A stretch of 64,000 nucleotides of DNA from Siphlonurus alternatus (Eukaryota > Arthropoda > Insecta > Ephemeroptera > Siphlonuridae): the NCBI GenBank assembly GCA_949825025.1, contig OX463778.1:40625194-40689193 (forward strand), read 5' to 3'. This document shows, one piece after another, positions 11,917-21,560 of the stretch. Made by a program: the position numbers and the translations under genes. Position 1 is the first letter of the stretch. Each line of letters opens with the position of its first letter. The notes below the pieces were generated by a model. It saw only the letters and a list, made by a program, of their open reading frames with translations. It did no database searches and was not told where the DNA came from.

Positions 11917-14900
11917 TCATAAGGATACAATACTCTCAGGCAATTTATTGCTCTCAAAAGCTTTAACTGAATAGAACTCTTTACTTATAAGGACATTTTT
12001 TAGCTTCTTTCGGAACAATTTACAATCATTTATATCTTTTAGGCATTTTGGCAGAAATTCATATATTTTGGCCGTTTGATACATTGCACAAGATTTGTAT
12101 AAATTAGAGTTCAATTTGTCTGTAACAACATTGGATTTATTCCTGGTATTGTAATTATGAACATTATCATTCTGCAAATAAAGGTTAGGGTGGGATTTTT
12201 TAAATGAAGCACAGTTTAAGATGTAAATAGACGGAACAGTGAGCATATTTAGATTTCTAAAATGAGATACACAGGACTGTCCCTTAGGCAGCTTTAATAT
12301 AGTACGGAGAGCTCGTTTCTGCAAAACAAAGCATCTATTTAGTAGGGCTGCCTTACTTCCCCAGTGAATAATACCATAAGCCAAATGGGAGTAAATATAT
12401 GCATAATAAATAGTTAAAAGAGTTTCCACTGAAACATGGTTTCTGATAGTATATAACATAAAATTTGCTGAATTGATCTTTTTGCATACTGAGTTTACGT
12501 GCACACTCCAATCTAAACACTCGTTAACATGCAGACCAAGAAATTTAACAGACTCAGCTCTCTTAATGGTTTCATTACAAATTTGCAATAAGTAACTATG
12601 ACTTGGAATTTGACGAGATGAGTGAAACTGTATAAACTCCGTCTTAGATATGTTAAGGATGAGTCTATTATCATTACACCATGATAGTATCTCGTTTATA
12701 GTTAATCTAGCTTTACGTACAAGTTCGTCTTCAGAATCAGCCGTAACTATAGCTGTGACGTCATCTGCATATTTAACCAAGACAGCACTAGTTACATGTT
12801 CAGGTAAATCATTTGTGCCAGTGTTAAAAAGGGTCGTAGAAACCTTCCCTCCTTGTGGCACCCCTAAATTAACTGGCAATTTATTAGAGATAAAAGAAGA
12901 ACAGTGTCCATCTAATATAGCATTAACCTCGACATATTGTTGCCGATCTGTCAAATAAGAATCTATTAAATTTCGACTATTTTCTTCAATTCCAATGTTA
13001 TCAAACTTATGAAGAATAACATTTTTATTTAAACTGTCAAAAGCTTTTGACAAATCAAAAAATATAACAAGGCAGAATAGGTTTTGGTTCAATGCTGAAT
13101 GAACATAACTTAGGAGATCAAACATGGCAGTATCAGTGGAGCGATTTTTTAAAAATCCATGCTGACAAGGGGTTATTAAATTATTCTCAGTCCTATAATT
13201 AGTAATTTGATCATCCATTGTTCCTTCGAGTAGTTTAGCAAATACAGATGAATTCGTAATTGGTCTAAAATTATTAATGACATTTTTTGGTCCTTTTTTA
13301 TGGTTTGCATATACTTTCGATGTTTTAAGACAACTTGGAAAAACACCCTCCATAATTGAATGATTGATTAAGTTTGAGAGAGGGGTGGCTAATACATGAG
13401 CACAATATTTAACAACAGTATATGGAACCTCATCAGGACCAGCGGCAAGTTTATTTGGTAGAGATTTCATGCGATTTAAGATATAAGCAGGATCAATAGT
13501 ATTAAATTTCAATGTATTCATCGTTTTAGATTGACTATTGCAATTATTAGGATTATTTAGATTTAGTGGAAGAAACCTATCAGAAACCATGCGTTCAACT
13601 GTGTTTACAAAGAAGTCATTAAATAAATTACTTATCAATACAGGATCAGAAATAGTAACCCCATCCGTGCAAATTTCAATATTGCCTTGACTAGATGAGT
13701 TCTTTTTCGTTTTGCACTCTGTATTAATAACTTTCCAGGTAGCTTTGATTTTATTAGTAGCTGTTTTTATTGCTAGATTATTTTCATTAATAATTGCAGA
13801 GGAAATATTTTGCCTGTGCAATTTTAGTTTGTCTTTATATTCAATTTCTTGGGAAGGATTATTAAATTTTACATGATTATGAAATTGTTTTAGAAAAATG
13901 CTCTCTTCCTTAAGATAAGGGTTTTTTATAATCCACAAAGGTTTTCTTCTTTGACAATTTATGATTTTTTTAACTTTAGGAAAGGACTCATTAAAATTAT
14001 AAAGAAATATTTCAAGAAAAATAGACCATCTTTCATCAGAGCTTAAATAAGGATTAAACAAACCCTGCCATTGTTCACATAATAAACGCATTAGAAAATT
14101 GTCCATATTGCACTTATCAAAAACACGTTTAAAAATTACTTTATTTTTAGTTTCATCCCGGGATTTACTGTTCTTAATACATAACTTTAAAGTAACTACG
14201 GTGAATTTGTGATCTGATAATGTTGTTTTATTAGTCTGAAATTCTGAAACAATATCAATATTACTTTTAATTATATGATCAATTAAAGTTGAAGTTTTAT
14301 TTGTTTCTCGAGTAGCGAGAGTATTAATAACTTCAAGTTTAAAAGAACTTAAAATATCTCTGTATGACAATGTAACTGTATTATTTATGAATAAATTAAA
14401 ATTAACATCCCCTGCAATTATGAAAAAATCATTTTTATTTTTACAGCATTTATATAACTTTTGGCAAAGCATTTCAAATTGAATTAAAAAAGGTTTAATA
14501 TTTTTTTCATTAATATCAAGTTTTTGGACTTTTTTCATTTTTTTAGTTATATCTGGAGGTCTGTAAATTGAGGAGAAGTATATATTTGTGTCATTATTGA
14601 TACTTAATTTAGCAATACAACATTCAAAAACCGACTCAGTAGATTTGACTTTAATATTATGTATATTAAAACCAATGCGTGCCAGAATGAGTACTCCACC
14701 ACATTTTTGGACAGTTCTACAATAATATGAAACAATAAAATAATTTTTAAAAGTAACAGTAATAATTTGGTTTTCATCCAGCCCATGTTCACATAAAATA
14801 ATTATATCACAATTTTCATTTTCCAAGAAATATTCAAATTGTTTTAATTTATTTTTTAAACCTGGTAAATTTAATTGTAAGATTTTGAAGTTATGTGGGG

Positions 14901-14973
14901 CTGAACTACTCGTTATATTATGTTTTTTTGGGTTTAATTGACTTAGCGGAGATATTACTAACAGTACTAACAC
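11917..14973 (-). CDS. LINE ORF2: APE-type endonuclease and reverse transcriptase
   Basis: This 1018-residue polyprotein nicks target DNA and reverse-transcribes the element RNA in the nucleus (target-primed reverse transcription). The N-terminal endonuclease (about 28-262) has the expected residues: N35 in LQLNLPGL, E62 in LCEHG, YRPP at 137-140, GDVN at 188-191, D232/H233 and SDH at 253-255. The reverse transcriptase (about 505-790) has NFRPITNSS, QHGFLKNRSTD, FFDLSKAFDS (D640), LGVPQGG (703-709) and KYADD (D737, D738). After PQG the motif reads GKVSTTLFNTGTNDLP, unlike the usual SVLGPLLF form. The C-terminal part (to FRKKLKNVLISKEFYSV) is typical of jockey/CR1-type elements; no RNase H is seen. 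The start overlaps ORF1 by 56 bp in the +1 frame, so translation may use reinitiation or a frameshift. All catalytic positions are intact. Confidence 0.95.
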   Translation of the reverse strand: MLVLLVISPLSQLNPKKHNITSSSAPHNFKILQLNLPGLKNKLKQFEYFLENENCDIIILCEHGLDENQIITVTFKNYFIVSYYCRTVQKCGGVLILARIGFNIHNIKVKSTESVFECCIAKLSINNDTNIYFSSIYRPPDITKKMKKVQKLDINEKNIKPFLIQFEMLCQKLYKCCKNKNDFFIIAGDVNFNLFINNTVTLSYRDILSSFKLEVINTLATRETNKTSTLIDHIIKSNIDIVSEFQTNKTTLSDHKFTVVTLKLCIKNSKSRDETKNKVIFKRVFDKCNMDNFLMRLLCEQWQGLFNPYLSSDERWSIFLEIFLYNFNESFPKVKKIINCQRRKPLWIIKNPYLKEESIFLKQFHNHVKFNNPSQEIEYKDKLKLHRQNISSAIINENNLAIKTATNKIKATWKVINTECKTKKNSSSQGNIEICTDGVTISDPVLISNLFNDFFVNTVERMVSDRFLPLNLNNPNNCNSQSKTMNTLKFNTIDPAYILNRMKSLPNKLAAGPDEVPYTVVKYCAHVLATPLSNLINHSIMEGVFPSCLKTSKVYANHKKGPKNVINNFRPITNSSVFAKLLEGTMDDQITNYRTENNLITPCQHGFLKNRSTDTAMFDLLSYVHSALNQNLFCLVIFFDLSKAFDSLNKNVILHKFDNIGIEENSRNLIDSYLTDRQQYVEVNAILDGHCSSFISNKLPVNLGVPQGGKVSTTLFNTGTNDLPEHVTSAVLVKYADDVTAIVTADSEDELVRKARLTINEILSWCNDNRLILNISKTEFIQFHSSRQIPSHSYLLQICNETIKRAESVKFLGLHVNECLDWSVHVNSVCKKINSANFMLYTIRNHVSVETLLTIYYAYIYSHLAYGIIHWGSKAALLNRCFVLQKRALRTILKLPKGQSCVSHFRNLNMLTVPSIYILNCASFKKSHPNLYLQNDNVHNYNTRNKSNVVTDKLNSNLYKSCAMYQTAKIYEFLPKCLKDINDCKLFRKKLKNVLISKEFYSVKAFESNKLPESIVSL
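12604..13461 (-). other. Reverse transcriptase domain of ORF2
   Basis: Residues about 505-790. The catalytic triad is D640 (FFDLSKAFDS) and D737/D738 (YADD). GPDEVPYTVVKY at the start is the usual LINE fingers motif. Confidence 0.92.
14188..14892 (-). other. Endonuclease domain of ORF2
   Basis: Residues about 28-262, an exonuclease-endonuclease-phosphatase fold with Asn, Glu, Tyr-Arg, Asp-x-Asn and Ser-Asp-His motifs in the canonical order. It makes the first-strand nick for target-primed reverse transcription. The Glu motif is CEHGL, where the family usually has ETWL. Confidence 0.9.
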
Positions 14974-17233
14974 GTGGTCTTAAATTTGGAGGAGAGTGCA
15001 AATGTCCCTGAGAACCAAATTGGTTAGTAGTTTGGGATGTTTGCCAATCAATTAGATTTGCAGTGCTATTTGAACTCTGATTTTCAATAATTTCTATATC
15101 ATTTTCAGGTAAAGATTTGGAAGTGACAACTTTATTTGAATTTTTAGATTGCTTTGCAATGTTCTCAGCATTAGCTTGATCCTTGGACATTAAGTCATTT
15201 GTAAATTGTTCTTTTTTTGAAAGTATATTTAATAAAAATGTTTTAAGTCTAGGATTCAGAGCATTTAAATCAATAAAATCAGTTTGAATCTCAGAATGGA
15301 CTTCACTGATACCTGGTTTACATGTCATATCATGTCTGAGACCCTGGGTACGAGGGTCGTCTTTTTCCACAACAGCCTCAGGAGCAGGTGCTGGCATTCC
15401 GTCGTTCTCCGGAACGAGGCCTGACTCCTCGCCCGGGGTGTTGCCGTCGTTCGCCGAAGCGAGGCCTGACTCCTCGCCCGGGGAAGTGCCGTCGTTCACC
15501 GAAGCGAGGCCTGACTCCTCGCCCGGGGTGGTTCCGTCGTTCACCGGAGCGAGGCCTGACTCCTCGCCCGGGGTGGTACCGTCGTTCACCGAAGCGAGGC
15601 CTGACTCCTCGCTCGGGGTGGTACCGTCGTTCACCGAAGCGAGGCCTGACTCCTCGCCCGGGGTGGTACCGTCGTTCACCGAAGCGAGGCCTGACTCCTC
15701 GCCCGGGGTGGTACCGTCGTTCACCGAAGCGAGGCCTGACTCCCCGCCCGGGGTGGTTCCGTCGTTCACCGAAGCGAGGCCTGACTCCTCGCCCGGGGTG
15801 GTGGTCATCACCATCTTCACGGCTGGCGCAGGCGGTCCCTTCGCTTTTACTGTGTCAGCAGTGACAAGTGGTGGGCGGGAACTTTCTAACGAGGTAGAAG
15901 TCTGTCGTTTCTCAGAATTTGCATGAACCACCAGGAGGGAAACAGGAGGGACACCAACGGTATTAGCAGTTGCTAGTGATGACTTGGCGGACTCCTCATA
16001 GAGTTCTTTAGGTGACGTCTCACGGTTGTTTGGTTTCCACCCATAATATGCTGTAATTTCAATATCCAAATCTTGGAAAATTGAAATTATATCTTTTTTA
16101 ATAATAGACCAATCAAAACCATCCAGCCCACAAGCTAGTCGTGGGATAGCTAGTTTTTTAATTTTTAAAATCTCACAAGATTTTCTAAGGTTTTTTAGAG
16201 CAGAGAGTATATTTGAGTGTTCAGGAAGCTGGTTATGAACAGATTTTGTTATGATGTAAAAAATATATTTACCCTCTACTGATAAGACAGCTACTTGACC
16301 AACTGTCTTAAGTTGACTTTTCAAGAATGGAACTTGACCATACGTTTTCCTTACTTTTGATGCGACACCACGTGTCATTTTGAATTTTTCATCCACGCAG
16401 TGAGCATATGACGTACCAGATGGTGACTCGAACATATTACCTTTTATTTCAATAAAATTAAAGTTCTTATGTTTGCTAATCGTTCGAGTAGTATTGTTTG
16501 TATTTTGTCGACGAAGTCGATTTGTTCTGCTATCCAATTCCGGAAAAGATTCAGGACAGTCAAGTGGTGAAAATCTATTTGTTAATGGAAACGGCGATCC
16601 CCAAGGGTTGTTTTGAGTTTTATGGGTGTGAGTCAAAAAGTCCTGGCCTCGACGATGCTGCTGATTGTGCCGCTGGCGGTGTTGGTTTTGACGCGCATCG
16701 AAGTATCCGCGCGACTGCTGTTGTTGCGGCCGCTGCTGCCATTGCGGCATTCGAGCGAACGACGTCAGCTGCCCGCGCTGAGATGGGCGGTGTGTTGAGT
16801 GCTCAACATTTCTCCAAGGCCACTGTGATTGACTCACCGGCCTGTCAAAATTTGTTGTTTGACGAACACGTTGCTGTTCTATTTTTTCCTGATCATAATA
16901 AATATTTGTAGATGGTATTTCATTTTTTTGACTCACCATAGTTTTAATTTCTTGCTTAAAATCATTTAATATATCTTTAATATTTTGTTGCATCACCTTG
17001 TAGATTGGATGTGATGTAACATCAAATGTTGAGTTACAATTATTAAACAATGAAGCATCATTATAAGATTTGTCACTATAATTATTATTATTCTGCTGAT
17101 TAAAATTCTCCGATGTATTTCTAGCAGGTGGTGGCCACTGCGGCACAAGTGGAACATTTCGTTGTATTCCTGGCGTAGTGAAGTGAGGCGAGGCACGCAT
17201 GGAGTAGTGGCCCGCCATGACGTTGTTCTCCAT
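14918..17233 (-). CDS. LINE ORF1 protein with OARD1/TARG1-like macro domain
   Basis: 771 residues. Layout: an Asn/Gln/Arg-rich, probably disordered and basic N-terminus (1-250, with HRQRHNQQHRRGQ near 185-197) suited to binding RNA; a macro domain (about 258-398); a linker (400-475); nine 15-residue tandem repeats of the type TTPGEESGLASVNDG (478-612); and a Lys/Ser/Asn-rich tail with a possible helix (about 655-695). No CCHC zinc knuckle or RRM is visible, which is unusual for a LINE ORF1. The start is the ATG at 17233; a second Met at codon 6 is possible. In-frame continuity across the macro domain and repeats shows that the fusion is part of the element and not an assembly artefact of two genes. 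By family knowledge, ORF1 proteins coat LINE RNA; the macro domain suggests added ADP-ribose binding or removal. Confidence 0.88.
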   Translation of the reverse strand: MENNVMAGHYSMRASPHFTTPGIQRNVPLVPQWPPPARNTSENFNQQNNNNYSDKSYNDASLFNNCNSTFDVTSHPIYKVMQQNIKDILNDFKQEIKTMVSQKNEIPSTNIYYDQEKIEQQRVRQTTNFDRPVSQSQWPWRNVEHSTHRPSQRGQLTSFARMPQWQQRPQQQQSRGYFDARQNQHRQRHNQQHRRGQDFLTHTHKTQNNPWGSPFPLTNRFSPLDCPESFPELDSRTNRLRRQNTNNTTRTISKHKNFNFIEIKGNMFESPSGTSYAHCVDEKFKMTRGVASKVRKTYGQVPFLKSQLKTVGQVAVLSVEGKYIFYIITKSVHNQLPEHSNILSALKNLRKSCEILKIKKLAIPRLACGLDGFDWSIIKKDIISIFQDLDIEITAYYGWKPNNRETSPKELYEESAKSSLATANTVGVPPVSLLVVHANSEKRQTSTSLESSRPPLVTADTVKAKGPPAPAVKMVMTTTPGEESGLASVNDGTTPGGESGLASVNDGTTPGEESGLASVNDGTTPGEESGLASVNDGTTPSEESGLASVNDGTTPGEESGLAPVNDGTTPGEESGLASVNDGTSPGEESGLASANDGNTPGEESGLVPENDGMPAPAPEAVVEKDDPRTQGLRHDMTCKPGISEVHSEIQTDFIDLNALNPRLKTFLLNILSKKEQFTNDLMSKDQANAENIAKQSKNSNKVVTSKSLPENDIEIIENQSSNSTANLIDWQTSQTTNQFGSQGHLHSPPNLRPRVSTVSNISAKSIKPKKT
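15398..15802 (-). repeat. 45-bp coding minisatellite in ORF1, nine units
   Basis: Nine head-to-tail 45-bp units (405 bp) encode the 15-residue repeat TTPGEESGLASVNDG with few substitutions. The array is strikingly GC-rich, with CpG-rich GCCCGGGG blocks, inside an AT-rich gene. Its length is a multiple of three in every frame, which also makes long stop-free but meaningless frames on the plus strand. Unit number probably varies between copies of the element. Confidence 0.92.
16040..16462 (-). other. Macro domain, TARG1/OARD1-like, within ORF1
   Basis: Residues about 258-398. Diagnostic blocks run in the order of human OARD1 (TARG1): IKGNMFESP (263-271), AHCVDEKFKMTRGVA (277-291), GQVAVLSVEGKYIFYIITK (312-330), LAIPRLACGLDGFDW (361-375) and IEITAY near 391-396. 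OARD1 uses a Lys in its ITK motif and an Asp in its GCGLD motif to remove ADP-ribose from acidic residues; the equivalents here, K330 and D371, are both present. The MGAG loop of OARD1 is MTRG here. The fold assignment is strong by motif; enzymatic activity is inferred. Confidence 0.87.
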
Positions 17234-17420
17234 GAACTAAACACACTTTTATTCCAGTTAAAACACACTAAATACACGATTGTAATATTTCACTTGATGA
17301 TAAAGAACTTCAACTTTCCGATGAGCGACTTTGTAAGTTGTTTTGAGATGTAATAATACTTAATTTCTCAAAAAATTATGTAGCACGATAAGAAAAAGAA
17401 CTAGTATCGGCGGTGCTGTA

Positions 17421-19129
<1,709 letters not shown>

Positions 19130-19740
19130 GCTTGCTTACTTACTTGCTCTTGCTCATGGGCATTGTGGACTTAGCTCCTTTGCCACACAATGTGTAGAAC
19201 AAGAAGTTTAAGTCTCACCCTAGGAGAGAAGAACGAGAAGAGAGAAAGTGAAAGAAGAAGGGCCTTGTGAAGTCAGATGGTAGCAGGTTACAACGGTGAA
19301 CGACTCGAGTTAGCTGGCACGTCACTTGTGACTAATTCTGTTTGTCTTGAAGATGTAAAAGGTGCTTCATAAATTTACCACTTTGTCAAGACTTAAGATT
19401 TAGGAATATCGGAGGACATCAAGACAGTTACGTCGTGGCAAAGGGGTTGTTGGATGGAGGGGAGGGGGTGTATAAAGTTCCGTCTCCCTCACGGCGATTT
19501 TCCTGCAAGTTTGTCGAAAACTTTGTTGTTGTTGCCTCTTACCCCCACCTCTTGAGCAGCTCCTTCTCTCTGGCTTCTCCCCTGTCGCTGACGTACAGTC
19601 ACTATCCTTAACTTGCTGCTGACTTTCACACACACAAAGCAAAAAAAAAAAAATTGAACAAGAAATAGACATATAAGAAAAACAAAAGAATAAAAAAAAA
19701 AAACAAGATTATTTTCACTCTTTTGCACACTTCTTTTTCT
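19130..19740. other. G+C-richer island, no gene identified
   Basis: The 90- and 79-codon minus-strand frames at 19400-19728 are low-complexity (Gln, Ser, Phe runs), overlap each other in different frames and have no known domain. Untranslated exon or regulatory sequence is possible. Confidence 0.3.
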
Positions 19741-20999
19741 ACTTCAATTCTTCTTTCTACGTGTCTCCATTGACCTACGAGGTTTTATAGCGATTGGTGT
19801 TCCAAAAATTACTCCCTTTGGACGTCTAATAATGTCATTTATTCTGGTTAACTTAGTCACTTCGTCTTTTCTTTTCTTATTTCCTTTCTACTCTTTTTTT
19901 TTGTAGTTGTAAAAAAAAGATTAAACACCTTTTTATATTAAAAAAGTTGAAAGTTTTATGTTTGTGTAGTTTAAATTGAAAAAAAGAATCTTTCAAATTG
20001 TGATTTAATCTTTTTTAACTCATTATTATACATTTTCAAACTTTTCAGAACAATTTTCTTAACATTTTATAATAAATGCTAATTCAACATGCAGGATTGA
20101 AATTATTTTTTAACTTTAAATATCTAGTTGAAATGGATTCTGAATTTTATTCGCGTACATTTTTTCTACCTCATATACAGAACGTATCAATGAACTAAAA
20201 ATAAATCCTTTACTAAAGGATATTATAGAGTGAACTTACAATAAAAGGGAATCAAATATGTTTCATAAAGTATAAAATATTGCTTTTTAAAAAAAAATAC
20301 AAACAATAAAAAATGGTACAGCAATTTATATTGATATTGAAAAGCTATATATGTCACTTTATTAAAGACTAAATATCGCAGCTCAAAGCAATATAGAAAT
20401 TCTATAGTATATCCTACCTACTGTATAATATACTGAATACCTATAGAATTTTTGTATTATTATTTAGAGAATATACACAATATGATTGTACGTACAGTGC
20501 TCATCATTAAAGTTGAATCGGCTATCTTCTTCCATCACATTGAAAATTAGGCTAATTTCTGTACAGCAATCTTTAGTCTGAAGTAAAATTTGCAGCTTAA
20601 TTACCAAATTCAGAGTAAAATGCATGCAGATTCAATTTTAATGAAAAGAATTGCGGTAAAATATCATAGTATAACGTTCAGTATTGAATTGGTTTACTAT
20701 TATACACCACTTTCCTTAATTAATAATATGTAATTTAAATTAATTAGCACAACTGTACCAATAAAATACAATATCTGTCCATAAAATATTGAAAGAACAA
20801 AAATTTTTGGACGATATTACTTGAACACATATAAAGATGTGTTAAAACAGATAAAGCTAGTGTTTAAAAAAAAAGGCATTTCATGATTAATTATATTTAA
20901 CATATTAATATAAAATAATAAAGCTATAAGATTAATTAATATGAGTGTAATAAATATGATTATTATTTTATATATTATGCTTTTAGTTATATTGAACGA
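19741..20999. other. AT-rich intergenic sequence, no gene seen
   Basis: Only a short hairpin (11-bp arms, 20397-20407 and 20441-20451) stands out. Confidence 0.5.
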
Positions 21000-21560
21000 G
21001 TTGTAGAATTAGATAGAGAGACAAGTAGAGCATGCAAATACTCAGTAGTAAGCATCAGACAAGCACATTTTTAAGTGTAATGTTCACAGATTGTTGTACA
21101 TAGAAAGACCTGTCTCCTCCTTCTTTAGCTGTCTTATATGCCTTACTGACTTGGTATTACTGCTTGTAGTATAAGAGGTCAAAGTTGAAGTGAGGTCATC
21201 AGAAAAGAGAGAAACACATATATAGAGTTCCATATGAAATAAGGAGAATGAGAGAGAGGAGGTTGGTGTATAGAAAACTTGTAGTAAGGTCAATTGTTTG
21301 GAGCAGTGCCCATGAAGAGACAACTATGTAGAGAGACTTCAATAGTCAGGGTTGCAGGACTACTGTGAGGGGACTATATAGAGTATACTCTTTCTCTCTC
21401 TATATATATATCCTTATGGTTAACCCTTATACTAGATATATATCCTGCTTGCTTAGAGGTACAGAATATATCATGTCACATGATGTAAGGTTGAAGAGAA
21501 CAATGACTCAGATTCTTGAACCTGACCATCCGTGATATCAACTGACATTAGAGCATCTAA
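21000..21560. other. Balanced-composition block with GA-rich patches
   Basis: GAGAGAGG-type patches lie at 21248-21262 and a TCTCTC/TATATA transition at 21388-21410. The 79-codon minus-strand frame (21084-21323) has no recognisable domain. Confidence 0.3.

Larger units (their letters stand above)
11708..17420 (-). mobile_element. Intact two-ORF non-LTR retrotransposon (LINE) with a macro-domain ORF1
   Basis: Minus-strand order: 5' UTR (17234 up to perhaps 17420), ORF1 (17233-14918), ORF2 (14973-11917), 3' UTR (11916-about 11749), an AATAAA signal (11748-11743) and an A-rich (AAAAT)n-type tail (11742-11708). Both ORFs are full length with no stop or frameshift. ORF2 carries an APE endonuclease and reverse transcriptase without an RNase H domain, placing it in the APE-type LINEs, most like the jockey/CR1 group (clade by inspection only). 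The 5' boundary is uncertain because no convincing target duplication was found. The unusual trait is the OARD1-like macro domain in ORF1. Confidence 0.9.

Noticed and set aside
12650..12958. 102-codon plus-strand frame.
   Set aside because: Antisense to the reverse transcriptase core of ORF2.
15388..15926. Two plus-strand open frames of about 160 codons with 15-residue repeats (RRSPKRGLTPRPGWY type and a second frame).
   Set aside because: They are antisense shadows of the 45-bp coding minisatellite in LINE ORF1. A 45-bp unit without stops keeps every frame open.
16498..16911. 137-codon plus-strand frame.
   Set aside because: Antisense to the Gln/Arg-rich part of ORF1; no domain, and ORF1 explains the openness.
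11689..17384. AATTATGCGTAG (11689-11700) and AATTATGTAG (17375-17384) as a target-site duplication of the LINE.
   Set aside because: Needs a 2-nt indel and the sequence is AT-rich; not convincing enough to fix the element's ends.
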